Of a DNA stretch of 64,000 bases, positions 17,311-25,873 are shown in pieces. The stretch spans positions 1-64,000 of the forward strand of contig NZ_FXSZ01000003.1 in assembly GCF_900182575.1 (NCBI RefSeq), given 5' to 3'. This DNA is from Solitalea koreensis (GTDB lineage: Bacteria; Bacteroidota; Bacteroidia; Sphingobacteriales; Sphingobacteriaceae). The notes beneath the pieces are model-generated. The model made no database searches. It had not been told where the DNA came from and worked only from the letters and a program-made list of their open reading frames with translations. The translations under genes were made by a program, and so were the position numbers. Every line of letters starts with the position of its first letter. The stretch's first letter is position 1.

Positions 17311-18549
17311 ATGAACAAATCAACACTTTTAAGTTTTGCACTGGCAGCAACGGTAACAGTCCCTGCTTTTGCACAAGAATCACAATCAGCTGACGGCAAG
17401 CCCAAGACATTTGGTGGCGCTAGTCAGTTCCGTACTTGGTCTATTGGTATTAATGCGGGAGTTATGGCGCCTGTAGCATTAATAGGTGGAACTAACGATT
17501 ACAATAATTGGGATGCAAATTTTGGTTACGGCGCATTCATTAAAAAGCAAATTTCTCCAGCTTTTGCCCTGAAGGCCGACTTTAACGGAGGTAAATTATC
17601 AGGTTCAACTGAATCTGCAGCTCCCACATCATTTTCTACAGATGTTAACTACGCAACTTCATTGAAAGCTCATGTCGACCTGACTAATATGTTCCTTAAG
17701 CGTGAAAACAAGGTCGCTCTTTTCTTTGAAGCTGGTTACGGCATAATGGGTTTTGATGCTGGTGCGGGCAGCAGAACCGAACAGTTTATTCCGGCTGGTG
17801 CGGGATTGAAATTTAAATTAAGCGAGCGTATAGCAGCAAACCTGGGTTATACCATGAACTTCGTTGATGCTGATAATTTAGATGGATCTTTTGCAAACGC
17901 AACTTCAAAAGATAAGTACTCTTACGGTTACGGAGGATTAGAATTTAGCCTTGGCAAAACATCAAAACAAAATCTTGATTGGGCCAACCCTGTTGCCTTA
18001 ATGTATGATGAGTTGAAAGACGATGAACTTCGTAAAGAAGTTGCGGCAATTAAAACTCGTGTTACTGCATCGGAAGGTGAAATTTCAAACATGAAGAAAG
18101 ATACTGATGGAGATGGTGTTTCTGATGCTTTTGACAAAGAACCCGCTACTCCTGCCGGTAATATAGTTGACGGCGCCGGACGCACTATTGTATTCCCTAA
18201 GGATACCGTTACCGTGGACCCAACCAACAAAAACATCATCCAATTCGATTTTAACTCTGATAAATTACGCTCTGAATCTCTGCCTGCTATCAAAACTCTC
18301 GCCTCTGAATTGATTGCCCAAAATGCCAAATTAATTATTGAAGGTCATGCCTCAATCGAAGGTACCGAAGCGTACAACATGAATCTTTCTAAACGTCGTG
18401 CCAACAGTGCTAAAAAAGCGCTTGTAAAAGCAGGTGTTAAATCTTCTAATATATCAACAGTTGGATATGGCGAAACTCGTCCTATTGCTTCTAATGATAC
18501 AGAAGAAGGTCGCCAGAAAAACCGTCGTGTTGAGTTTAAAATGCAATAA
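17311..18549 (+). CDS. OmpA-family outer-membrane protein
   Basis: A 412-aa protein with a signal peptide (cleavage near AFAQ, residue 21). The N-terminal half is a predicted eight-strand barrel to about residue 225. A short helical linker follows, then one thrombospondin type-3-like calcium repeat (DTDGDGVSDAFDKEP, ~265-280). The C-terminal OmpA peptidoglycan-binding domain (~300-412) contains NMNLSKRRANSAKKAL and the ending GRQKNRRVEFKM, with the diaminopimelate-binding Asp/Arg region. It anchors the outer membrane to peptidoglycan. Single gene with a terminator at 18568. Confidence 0.95.
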   Translation: MNKSTLLSFALAATVTVPAFAQESQSADGKPKTFGGASQFRTWSIGINAGVMAPVALIGGTNDYNNWDANFGYGAFIKKQISPAFALKADFNGGKLSGSTESAAPTSFSTDVNYATSLKAHVDLTNMFLKRENKVALFFEAGYGIMGFDAGAGSRTEQFIPAGAGLKFKLSERIAANLGYTMNFVDADNLDGSFANATSKDKYSYGYGGLEFSLGKTSKQNLDWANPVALMYDELKDDELRKEVAAIKTRVTASEGEISNMKKDTDGDGVSDAFDKEPATPAGNIVDGAGRTIVFPKDTVTVDPTNKNIIQFDFNSDKLRSESLPAIKTLASELIAQNAKLIIEGHASIEGTEAYNMNLSKRRANSAKKALVKAGVKSSNISTVGYGETRPIASNDTEEGRQKNRRVEFKMQ

Positions 18550-18567
18550 TTAATTAAGACAAAAACT

Positions 18568-18594
18568 AAAAAGGGGGCGCCAAGTCCCTTTTTT
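18568..18594 (+). terminator. Terminator after the OmpA gene
   Basis: Arms AAAAAGGG / CCCTTTTT around a GC-rich 10-nt loop, followed by T residues. Confidence 0.8.
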
Positions 18595-18634
18595 ATTGCT
18601 CCTGTTTTTTTTAACTTACCGCAAATACAATCAT

Positions 18635-19675
18635 ATGGCGGTTTTAAACTTTAAGCAGCGTAATTACATTATTCTGGCCATTATAGTAGCATTAGGCCTT
18701 TTATTAGGATATGCCGCCCGAGGGCTCCTTAGTGCGGTTTTGGGCGCGATTGTGTTTTATACTATTTTCAGGTCATTAAATATTTGGCTTACTGAAAAAA
18801 AACATTTCCATAGAGCATTGGCAGCCATAATTATTCTTCTTATTTCTTTTTTCGTGGTAATTCTGCCTGTTTCAACCATGGTGAGTATGGTAGCGAGTAA
18901 AATTCATGAGGTTGCTAGCAATCCATCAGATATACAGGCTCTATTCAGTAATATCGACAAATTTGCTAATGAAAAATTTCATCAACCTCACCTAATTCAA
19001 GATGTTTTTAGTAAATTACAGTCAGTAGGTGTTAGTATTATTTCTTCGGCGGTAAGCGGTGTTGCAAGCACCTTGTTTACTCTTTCTATCATGTATTTTC
19101 TGTTGTATTTCATGTTTAGCGACTATAAGGCAATGGAAACTGCGCTAATGAAATATTCTCCACTTACTACTGCTGATAACCTCCGGTTTGGAAACGAAGT
19201 AAGAAACATGACCTACTCAAATGTATTGGGTCAGGCATTAATTGCAGTGGTGCAAGGAGGGCTGCTTGCTATCGGATTCTTGATATTTGGGGCAGAAGAT
19301 GCACTGTTTTGGGGTGTAATTACCGTGTTTTTAGCATTTGTACCCTTGATAGGAGCGCCTTTGGTTTTTGTTCCTGTTGCAATTATTCAAATCTCAAATG
19401 GACATACCGGCCAAGGAGTTGGACTGTTGCTATGGGGTTTCATATTAGTTACCAATATCGATAACGTTTTGAGATACTTTATATCTAAAAAAGTAGCTGA
19501 TACTCACCCAATTATAACTATCATTGGTGTTATTATCGGAATACCAATGTTCGGCATGTTGGGCTTGGTTTTTGGTCCACTGTTAATGTCGTTTTTTATT
19601 TTACTCGTGAAAATTTATGAATTAAATCGACTCAAATTAAACGACCCTGAATCTCAATTCAATGATTATGAGTAG
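18635..19675 (+). CDS. AI-2E family transporter
   Basis: A 346-aa polytopic inner-membrane protein of the PF01594 family (TqsA/PerM-like), with about eight helices. The conserved late segment VFLAFVPLIGAPLVFVP and the glycine-rich GMLGLVFGPLLMSF end are diagnostic. The upstream in-frame ATG (18596) lies inside the terminator region, so the ATG at 18635 (MAVLNFKQRN) is preferred. Family members export autoinducer-2, antimicrobials or sodium. The substrate here is unknown. A small YtxH-type gene follows after 56 bp. Confidence 0.93.
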   Translation: MAVLNFKQRNYIILAIIVALGLLLGYAARGLLSAVLGAIVFYTIFRSLNIWLTEKKHFHRALAAIIILLISFFVVILPVSTMVSMVASKIHEVASNPSDIQALFSNIDKFANEKFHQPHLIQDVFSKLQSVGVSIISSAVSGVASTLFTLSIMYFLLYFMFSDYKAMETALMKYSPLTTADNLRFGNEVRNMTYSNVLGQALIAVVQGGLLAIGFLIFGAEDALFWGVITVFLAFVPLIGAPLVFVPVAIIQISNGHTGQGVGLLLWGFILVTNIDNVLRYFISKKVADTHPIITIIGVIIGIPMFGMLGLVFGPLLMSFFILLVKIYELNRLKLNDPESQFNDYE

Positions 19676-19731
19676 ATTAATAACATAGTTGGCATTAATA
19701 TTTCTATTTTTTTATTTAAATAAAAACGCTT

Positions 19732-19962
19732 ATGAATGATAACTCAAAAACAATGCTTGCCCTTTTAGCAGGGGTAGCAGTGGGAGCCGCCTTAGGTATA
19801 TTGTTGGCTCCGGAAAAAGGCACAGATCTTCGCGAAAAACTGGGAGATAATCTGAAAAAAACTGGCGACGATTTGCTCGGTAAATTGAATAGCACAATTG
19901 AAACAGCCAAAAGTAAACTTGCATCCAGAGTAAATCAGGCAAGTGAAGAACTTGGAATCTAA
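19732..19962 (+). CDS. YtxH-domain small envelope protein
   Basis: A 76-aa protein with an N-terminal Gly/Ala-rich membrane helix (ALLAGVAVGAALGILLAP), the defining YtxH motif. An amphipathic, Lys/Glu-rich helical tail follows. YtxH proteins are typically stress-induced in Firmicutes and Bacteroidota. It is the first of three small genes (19732-20849) for a YtxH, a holin-like and an unassigned protein, with a hairpin between the first two. Confidence 0.88.
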   Translation: MNDNSKTMLALLAGVAVGAALGILLAPEKGTDLREKLGDNLKKTGDDLLGKLNSTIETAKSKLASRVNQASEELGI

Positions 19963-19973
19963 ATTGTAGATCA

Positions 19974-20005
19974 GTGGTGCATACGCTGCACCACTTTTTA
20001 TTTTT
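19974..20005 (+). terminator. Hairpin between the YtxH and holin-like genes
   Basis: Perfect 8-bp arms (GTGGTGCA / TGCACCAC), 5-nt loop, then TTTTTATTTTT. It probably attenuates or terminates after the YtxH gene, so the next gene may have its own promoter or be read through. Confidence 0.8.
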
Positions 20006-20020
20006 CAGATACTACCTACA

Positions 20021-20392
20021 ATGATCGACGATAGAAAAAAACTCACCGATATGGTTAATGACGTGAAAGAATATATGAACATAAAGTTCAATATTGTCAA
20101 ATTAACCATGGTCGAAAATATTGCCACATTATTAGCAAATTTAATTACACAAGGGTCAGTTGTTTTATTTTTGCTTCTATTCTTCCTGTTTGGAAGCATT
20201 GCATTAGGCTTTTACCTCTCCACACTTGTGCATAGCTTTGCATTAGGTTTTTTAATGGTAGCGGGGATATACTTGTTATTTGCCATTATTATTATGGTAA
20301 GCAAAGAAGAGTATATTGAAAAGCCATTAGTGAATAAATTCATCCAGAATTTCCTTAAGGAGGCCGATGATGATAAGTTTAAACAAAATTGA
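20021..20392 (+). CDS. Phage-holin-III-like (DUF1469-type) membrane protein
   Basis: A 123-aa protein with a charged N-terminal amphipathic helix, two adjacent transmembrane helices (about 47-72 and 77-102) and a charged tail. This layout matches the putative actinobacterial holin-X / DUF1469 family. Those proteins are usually envelope stress proteins, and nothing here indicates phage lysis. The gene overlaps the next one by 23-26 bp, so the pair is translationally linked. Confidence 0.8.
   Translation: MIDDRKKLTDMVNDVKEYMNIKFNIVKLTMVENIATLLANLITQGSVVLFLLLFFLFGSIALGFYLSTLVHSFALGFLMVAGIYLLFAIIIMVSKEEYIEKPLVNKFIQNFLKEADDDKFKQN
20357..20363 (+). promoter_or_regulatory. Shine-Dalgarno site deciding the downstream start
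   Basis: AAGGAGG inside the end of the holin-like gene. Spacing is 3 nt to the ATG at 20367 but 6 nt to the ATG at 20370, so the second is favoured. Strong SD sites are uncommon in this window. Confidence 0.6.
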
Positions 20393-20849
20393 AAATCTTG
20401 AACAGTTGCGAGCTGAAAAAGCACGTTTATTGATTTTGCAAGATCAAAAAGAAGCTCTAATTACGACTCAAGTCAGCGATTTTAATGATAGGCTAAAACC
20501 GGTATTTAAAATACTGCGTCTGCTTTCTCCATCCGGAAAAAAAGAAGGAGAAGCCAATACTACGAGTGAAGAAAGCCCGATGGGCTCCTTATTAAAAACA
20601 GGCTTATCCGGCCTAATACCTATGCTAATCAGCACATTAATCGCTAAAGGAACTAAAACCAATCCATTTGTTGGTGCTTTGGCCGGATTGGCCGCTGAGA
20701 CAGTTACTAAAAACGCTAAAAATGTAGACATGCATAAAATTGGTCGCTTTTTGAAAGTACTTGCTTTTGGCAAAGACAAACCCAAAGATGGCTTTGATTT
20801 TGGTCAGGATTCGGTTGATTGGGAAAGTGAAATTTATAACGATGATTAA
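20370..20849 (+). CDS. Hypothetical protein of the YtxH/holin cassette
   Basis: A 159-aa protein of unknown family. An N-terminal helical, charged half may be coiled-coil (residues 1-60). A Gly/Ala-rich hydrophobic central stretch at about 72-105 (GLIPMLISTLIAKG, then FVGALAGLAAE) could form a membrane hairpin. The C-terminus is acidic. Translation probably starts at the second of two adjacent ATGs because of the SD spacing. It overlaps the holin-like gene and ends before a bidirectional terminator. Co-occurrence suggests one membrane-stress module with its two neighbours. Confidence 0.75.
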   Translation: MISLNKIENLEQLRAEKARLLILQDQKEALITTQVSDFNDRLKPVFKILRLLSPSGKKEGEANTTSEESPMGSLLKTGLSGLIPMLISTLIAKGTKTNPFVGALAGLAAETVTKNAKNVDMHKIGRFLKVLAFGKDKPKDGFDFGQDSVDWESEIYNDD

Positions 20850-20889
20850 TGATTAATGGCTGGTTATCCGTCAACAAACGATATAATCA

Positions 20890-20925
20890 AAAAGGGAATG
20901 TTCCGTACTCGAAACATTCCCTTTT
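20890..20925. terminator. Bidirectional terminator
   Basis: Perfect 13-bp arms (AAAAGGGAATGTT and its complement) between convergent genes ending at 20849 and 20945. A/T runs lie on both sides. Confidence 0.85.
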
Positions 20926-20944
20926 ACTTTTAGTATAACGACAA

Positions 20945-21889
20945 TTAACTAGCAACCTTATCGCAATATCTATTCAAAAAATCCTGATAGGCGAGTTTAA
21001 TACCTTCATGAAGTTCTATTTTATGTTTCCAGCCGTATGAATGCAGTTTGCTAACATCCATAAGTTTACGAGGTGTTCCGTCAGGCTTGCTGCTATCAAA
21101 CACCAATTCTCCGGTAAAGCCTACTGCTTCTTTTACGGTTAAAGCAAGATCTTTGATTGAAAGATCTTCTCCTGTTCCCACATTAATCAGTCCGGCTTCA
21201 TTGTAATGCTCCATTAAATAGAAACATGCCTCTGCCAAATCATCGGCATATAAAAACTCACGCATCGGCGAACCAGTTCCCCATATTTCAACGAATGCTT
21301 TGTTGTCCACTTTGGCTTCGTGAAACTTCCGAATCAAAGCCGGCAGAACATGCGATTTTTCGAGGTCGTAGTTGTCGTTTGGCCCGTACAAATTGGTTGG
21401 CATCACCGAAATGAAATTACAACCATATTGAGCGCGGTAAGCCTCACACATTTTAATCCCTGCAATTTTAGCAATTGCATATGGTTCGTTGGTAGGCTCC
21501 AGCTGACCTGTTAGTAAGTATTCTTCCTTTAAAGGCTGAGGAGCCATTTTAGGATAAATGCACGATGAACCTAAAAACATTAATTTCTTCACCCCATTGA
21601 CATGTGATTGATGAATGACGTTATTTTGTATTGCTAGGTTTTCATAAATAAAATCGGCTCTATAGGTGTTATTAGCAACAATTCCGCCTACTTTTGCCGC
21701 TGCCAGAAACACATACTCAGGTTTTTCAGAAGCAAAAAAATCAGCTACCTGTTGCTGATTGCGTAAATCGAGCTCTTTCGAAGTACGAACAATAATATTG
21801 GCATATCCCTCTTTTTCCAGTTTACGTTTAATGGCCGAACCAACCATACCTCGATGTCCTGCTATAAAAATTTTTGCGTCCTTATTCAT
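20945..21889 (-). CDS. fcl: GDP-L-fucose synthase
   Basis: A 314-aa extended SDR enzyme converting GDP-4-keto-6-deoxymannose to GDP-L-fucose by epimerisation and NADPH-dependent reduction. The NADP-binding motif is AGHRGMVGSA at the N-terminus. The catalytic triad is visible as Ser in LGSSCIYPK and Tyr/Lys in YAIAK. The conserved MREFLYADD substrate segment is present. The partner GDP-mannose dehydratase (gmd) is not in the window, so it stands alone. It supplies fucose for surface glycans. Promoter box at 21920. Confidence 0.95.
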   Translation of the reverse strand: MNKDAKIFIAGHRGMVGSAIKRKLEKEGYANIIVRTSKELDLRNQQQVADFFASEKPEYVFLAAAKVGGIVANNTYRADFIYENLAIQNNVIHQSHVNGVKKLMFLGSSCIYPKMAPQPLKEEYLLTGQLEPTNEPYAIAKIAGIKMCEAYRAQYGCNFISVMPTNLYGPNDNYDLEKSHVLPALIRKFHEAKVDNKAFVEIWGTGSPMREFLYADDLAEACFYLMEHYNEAGLINVGTGEDLSIKDLALTVKEAVGFTGELVFDSSKPDGTPRKLMDVSKLHSYGWKHKIELHEGIKLAYQDFLNRYCDKVAS

Positions 21890-21919
21890 TAGGTCTTGAA
21901 ATTACTGCTTTATCCGGGC

Positions 21920-21927
21920 CAAATTTA
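21920..21927 (-). promoter_or_regulatory. -7 promoter box (TAAATTTG) of fcl
   Basis: A TAnnTTTG match on the minus strand, 31 bp before the fcl start codon. Confidence 0.5.
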
Positions 21928-22134
21928 GGCCTTTTTTAGAATATTACTTGGACGGGCAAAAAGAAGACTGATTTGAAGTTGTCTGTTCACTGAATTTAAA
22001 ACCACAACAAGAGAACAACTTGCTCTTTACCAGCATATTAAGAGCACTCCTTAACCTCATGTCTTATAAATATGGCGCAAGAATTGTACGAATTTGAACA
22101 TACACTGCCTATTTTACACTCTACCATAAATGAC

Positions 22135-23154
22135 ATGAAAAAAATTCTATTTCTGATAGTCATTCTTATTCCTTGTTTGACCGTTAAGGCACAATATACT
22201 ATCAAGACCAATAACCCGGCTTATAAACGTTACTACGATAGCCTGAAAACGATGGACTATAAGTACAAATTCCCTATTTTGGCAAAAAAAGCCTATAAAA
22301 AGGGGTTTGATGTGCCTTTTCCGCTCGGTATTGGTGCAAATTATTTCGCTCAAAGGCAGGATATTAACATTTCAACGATTGAAATAGGATTAAATGACAA
22401 TCCCTTAACTGACGTAAGTGACCTGATTAAGTTTGGTGCTATAATCGGAGAAACCCATGCTTTTACTATTAGGCCGGACATCTGGGTATTTCCATTTCTA
22501 AACGTTTATTCCATTATAGGAACGGGCCATACCGTTACGGATGTTTCATTAGTAGATCCTATCAATTTTTCTACCAGCCAACGATTTACCGCTAACAGCC
22601 TGGGTGTTGGTTTTACGGCTGCCGGCGGCTTCGGCCCGGTTTGGGTAGCCGTTGATAATAATTACAACTGGGCAAACGTAAGCGTGCTTACCGATCCGGT
22701 TCCCGCCAGCATTCTTTGTATACGAGTGGGGCATACCTTTCAAGATAAGAGCAAACCCGACCGGAATGTTGCTGTCTGGTTCGGTCCTTTCCGACAAAAG
22801 ATAAAATCTGACACAGAAGGCAATGTTCCTATCAGCAGTATATTTCCCGACTTAACTCCTGGGAAGGAGGATGAATTCATAGAAGATCTTAACAATTGGT
22901 ACAATAATTTACCTCCTCCCCGGCAAGCAGCTCTTCAGCCACTTTACCAGCGTCTAATTGATTATTTTGAAGGAAACGATCCCGGCGACAGCAATATTCA
23001 CTATAAACTCAATAAGAGAGTAGCGGAACCCTGGAACATGGTTTTTGGCGCCCAATATCAACACAACAAACGATTACAGATTCGTACAGAACTCGGCACT
23101 TTCGGAAAACGAACGCAATTTTTGATATCAGCAAACTACCGATTCCTGTGGTAA
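22135..23154 (+). CDS. Unrecognised outer-membrane protein paired with an Omp85-type barrel
   Basis: A 339-aa exported protein. The ATG at 22135 opens a clear signal peptide (MKKILFLIVILIPCLTVKAQ). The 21 codons added by the upstream in-frame ATG do not fit. The mature part has alternating strands, many aromatic residues, and a C-terminal strand ending in RFLW, as in barrel proteins. An acidic insert (~225-285) may be a periplasmic or extracellular domain. No family recognised. It is 16 bp upstream of a gene for a BamA-superfamily barrel, so the two are probably co-made and may work together. Confidence 0.78.
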   Translation: MKKILFLIVILIPCLTVKAQYTIKTNNPAYKRYYDSLKTMDYKYKFPILAKKAYKKGFDVPFPLGIGANYFAQRQDINISTIEIGLNDNPLTDVSDLIKFGAIIGETHAFTIRPDIWVFPFLNVYSIIGTGHTVTDVSLVDPINFSTSQRFTANSLGVGFTAAGGFGPVWVAVDNNYNWANVSVLTDPVPASILCIRVGHTFQDKSKPDRNVAVWFGPFRQKIKSDTEGNVPISSIFPDLTPGKEDEFIEDLNNWYNNLPPPRQAALQPLYQRLIDYFEGNDPGDSNIHYKLNKRVAEPWNMVFGAQYQHNKRLQIRTELGTFGKRTQFLISANYRFLW

Positions 23155-23170
23155 GTCGATTTTTTTAACC

Positions 23171-24325
23171 ATGAGAGCATCTTTGTTAATCTACCTTCTT
23201 TTTGTATTGAGCCTTATGACTGCCAGGGATGCTCAGGGGCAAGATACTTTATCAAAGAAGGAAAAGCGTCAACAGGTGCGGGCCCGTAAAATTCAGGAAG
23301 GAAAGTTTTTAATCACTCCGCTTGCCGGACCAGCCTACACACCCGAATTGGGATTCACCATAGCAGGCAGTGTGTTGACATCCTGGAGAATGGATAAATC
23401 TGATACTTTACTGCAGCGCTCATCCGCTCCGTTTAATATCGGATGGGGTTCAACCGGCTCATATTTCCTAGCTTCACGTGCAACCATTTTTTTTAAGCAT
23501 GATAAATATCGATTATACAGCGATCTCTGGTACAAAGACATGGAGGATAATTATTATGGCATTGGTTACGATGCCGGATTAAACACTCCCAAATCGGATA
23601 GTACCACGCAATACCGGCGACTGTGGTTTCAGCTCTATCCGCGCTTGTTATGGCAGTTTAAGAAAGGTTTTTTTGCAGGAGGAATACTGGATTTAAATTA
23701 TACCAAAGGCGATGAGGAAAGTGTTGGAGTCGCTGCCGATCCAACTTATCAGCAGTATAACAATAGACCTTTCAACAGCGGTCTGGGTATTATGTTTCAG
23801 CATGACACCCGTGATGTTGCCGTAAATGCCTGGAAGGGAATTTTTCTGGAGGCTCAGGTTGCTTTTTATACAGGTGTTCTGGGTGGAGACAATGTTTATC
23901 AGGTTTATTCTTTTGATGCTCGTAAATATTACGCCATCTCAAAAGAGGCTCATACTCTAGCCTTGCAGCTCCGTGGACGGTTTGCTGTAGGAGATGTCCC
24001 CTATGGTGAAATGTCACAATTGGGAACACCTTTTGACCTGCGGGGCTATCGTTGGGGGCAATATCGAGATAAATGCATGTTATTTGGGATTGCTGAATAC
24101 AGGCACACGTTTTATAACAAGACAAATAAACCGGGCAAATGCGGTATGGTTGGCTGGCTGGGTACGGGATCTATTGGTCAGGATCCTGCTGAATTTAAAA
24201 ATTGGTTGCCTAACGGCGGTCTCGGTTTTCGTTATGAAGTGCAGCCCCGAATGAATTTGCGTTTGGATTACGGACTTGGCCGGGGCAGCAGTGGTTTTTA
24301 TTTCAATTTCAATGAAGCATTTTAA
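23171..24325 (+). CDS. Omp85-superfamily barrel protein without POTRA domains
   Basis: A 384-aa protein. A signal peptide (cleavage near AQGQ, residue 24) is followed by a short basic linker and then a barrel that fills the remainder. The segment PFDLRGYRWGQYRD contains the RGY/RGF loop-6 motif of the bacterial surface antigen (D15/Bac_surface_Ag) family. The C-terminus ends in FYFNFNEAF. BamA and TamA carry POTRA domains before the barrel. None fits here, so it belongs to the short, POTRA-less subgroup of unknown role. Second gene of a pair with the preceding outer-membrane protein. Confidence 0.85.
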   Translation: MRASLLIYLLFVLSLMTARDAQGQDTLSKKEKRQQVRARKIQEGKFLITPLAGPAYTPELGFTIAGSVLTSWRMDKSDTLLQRSSAPFNIGWGSTGSYFLASRATIFFKHDKYRLYSDLWYKDMEDNYYGIGYDAGLNTPKSDSTTQYRRLWFQLYPRLLWQFKKGFFAGGILDLNYTKGDEESVGVAADPTYQQYNNRPFNSGLGIMFQHDTRDVAVNAWKGIFLEAQVAFYTGVLGGDNVYQVYSFDARKYYAISKEAHTLALQLRGRFAVGDVPYGEMSQLGTPFDLRGYRWGQYRDKCMLFGIAEYRHTFYNKTNKPGKCGMVGWLGTGSIGQDPAEFKNWLPNGGLGFRYEVQPRMNLRLDYGLGRGSSGFYFNFNEAF

Positions 24326-24376
24326 ATGGAGCAATTTTAAAACAAAGAGCAACTCGTTCAATATTCTTCATCTTTT

Positions 24377-24384
24377 TATCTTTG
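24377..24384 (+). promoter_or_regulatory. -7 promoter box (TATCTTTG) abutting the trmB start
   Basis: A TAnnTTTG match ending 4 nt before the GTG start at 24389. The predicted transcript would begin at or next to the start codon. Confidence 0.5.
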
Positions 24385-24388
24385 CCCT

Positions 24389-25033
24389 GTGGGAAAATAT
24401 AAGATAAGACAATTCGAAGAGTTGAAAACGTTCCCCAACGTTTTTCAGAAAGACAATACATTAAAGGGGAAGTGGGCGAGTGATTATTTTAAAAATGATC
24501 ACCCAATTGTGCTGGAGCTAGGTTGTGGCAAGGGTGAGTATTCAGTAAATCAGGCTAAGCACACACATGGCAAAAACTATATTGGTATCGATATAAAAGG
24601 CAATCGCTTGTGGCGAGGGGCTAAAACGGCTACGGAAGAAGGCATTCAAAATGTAGCCTTTCTGAGAATTCAGATTGATCATATTGAAGACTATTTTGAG
24701 AAAGATGAAGTTTCAGAAATCTGGATCACCTTCCCAGATCCACAACCTCAGGTTAGCCGTGAAAAAAAACGTTTAACCTCTCCCCGATTTCTTAGCAATT
24801 ATAAAAAGATTTTAAAACCGGAAGGATTTCTCCATCTCAAAACAGATAGCGACAGCTTATATGAATACACATTAGGAGTCGCCCGTGAGCAGGAAGAATT
24901 GATCGTACATACCAATGACCTTTATAAATCGGAACTGTTGGATGATATTTTGGAGATCAAAACTTATTACGAAGAAAAGTACCTGGCACAGGGAAAAAAT
25001 ATTAATTACATCAAGTTAAAGCTGAGACACTAG
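24389..25033 (+). CDS. trmB: tRNA (guanine-46-N7)-methyltransferase
   Basis: A 214-aa SAM-dependent methyltransferase that makes m7G46 in the tRNA variable loop. The SAM-binding motif is VLELGCGKGEYS near residue 42. The diagnostic TrmB motif WITFPDPQP is near residue 112, and the tRNA-binding HLKTDSDSLYEY segment near residue 150. It starts with GTG. The N-terminal sequence MGKYKIRQFEELKTFPNVFQ agrees with the family, so this start is credible. The promoter box lies almost against it. Confidence 0.95.
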   Translation: MGKYKIRQFEELKTFPNVFQKDNTLKGKWASDYFKNDHPIVLELGCGKGEYSVNQAKHTHGKNYIGIDIKGNRLWRGAKTATEEGIQNVAFLRIQIDHIEDYFEKDEVSEIWITFPDPQPQVSREKKRLTSPRFLSNYKKILKPEGFLHLKTDSDSLYEYTLGVAREQEELIVHTNDLYKSELLDDILEIKTYYEEKYLAQGKNINYIKLKLRH

Positions 25034-25036
25034 AAC

Positions 25037-25068
25037 AACGCCTTCCGAATTTAGGGGAGGCGTTTTTT
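25037..25068 (+). terminator. Terminator after trmB
   Basis: Arms AACGCCTTCC / GGGGAGGCGTT with one imperfection, then a T6 run. Confidence 0.8.
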
Positions 25069-25123
25069 AGTTTGTTGTTTGCGAAATTTTTAATTTTAAA
25101 TTCAATATAACCTAAAACTGCAG

Positions 25124-25462
25124 GTGGACAAAAATCAAAGTTTTTACGAACGTGTTTATGAAGTAGCTCGTCAAATTCCATCGGGAAGGGTAACCTCTTA
25201 TGGTGCAATTGCCAATTTTTTGGGAACCGGCGGCAGTTCCAGAATGGTAGGTTGGGCAATGAATAATGCCAATACTACTTTCCCGCCCGTTCCTGCTCAT
25301 CGCGTAGTCAATCGCTTAGGTTTGCTAACCGGTAAATTGCATTTTGGCAGCCCCAATTTAATGCAGGAATTACTCGAAAGCGAAGGCATTAAGGTGGAAG
25401 ATGATAAAATAGTCGACTTTAAAAAACGGTACTGGGATCCTGCGACGGAAATTTTAAAATGA
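25124..25462 (+). CDS. Alkyltransferase-like protein (Ada/MGMT fold, no catalytic Cys)
   Basis: A 112-aa protein equal to the DNA-binding domain of O6-methylguanine-DNA methyltransferase. The winged-helix part has VTSYGAIANFLG. The active-site PCHRV is replaced by PAHRV (in PVPAHRVVN, about residue 55), so it cannot accept an alkyl group. Alkyltransferase-like proteins are known to bind O6-alkylguanine and hand lesions to nucleotide excision repair. It starts with GTG. The neighbours include tag, another alkylation-repair gene, 510 bp downstream. Confidence 0.9.
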   Translation: MDKNQSFYERVYEVARQIPSGRVTSYGAIANFLGTGGSSRMVGWAMNNANTTFPPVPAHRVVNRLGLLTGKLHFGSPNLMQELLESEGIKVEDDKIVDFKKRYWDPATEILK

Positions 25463-25525
25463 TGAATTCTAAAATTTTTAATTATTTCAACATTCACAAT
25501 TCAACATTCATAATTTTTTAATCAG

Positions 25526-25873
25526 ATGGGAAACCTTATCGACGAGTTTAATGACTATCGTACTAAAATGAACGATCGTATCATGGAAACGGCCAATACT
25601 AATATCAAACGTTTCTTTGCCTTAGACACAACTTCGTATGCCGATGGTGCATTGGATGTTAAAACTAAAGAAATGCTGGGCTTAGTTGCTTCAATGGTGC
25701 TGCGTTGCGATGATTGTATCAAGTATCATTTAGGCAAATGCCACGAAGCAGGAGTAAATACTGAAGAAATGAATGAAATTTTCATGATCGCTAACCTTGT
25801 TGGAGGGTCCATCGTTATTCCACACTATCGCAGAGCTGTGGAGTACTGGGATGAATTGCAGGAACAGTCATGA
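25526..25873 (+). CDS. AhpD-like / carboxymuconolactone decarboxylase family protein
   Basis: A 115-aa all-helical protein of the CMD/AhpD superfamily. The redox CxxC is in LRCDDCIKYHLGKCHEAG (about residues 69-86), with the His three residues after the second Cys that typifies AhpD-like peroxidase partners. It may act as a thiol-dependent reductase. The true partner is unknown. It lies between two DNA-alkylation-repair genes. Confidence 0.88.
   Translation: MGNLIDEFNDYRTKMNDRIMETANTNIKRFFALDTTSYADGALDVKTKEMLGLVASMVLRCDDCIKYHLGKCHEAGVNTEEMNEIFMIANLVGGSIVIPHYRRAVEYWDELQEQS

Noticed and set aside
20021..20392. Prophage holin
   Set aside because: The holin-III-like family is widespread in chromosomes. 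No endolysin, phage structural gene or integrase is nearby.
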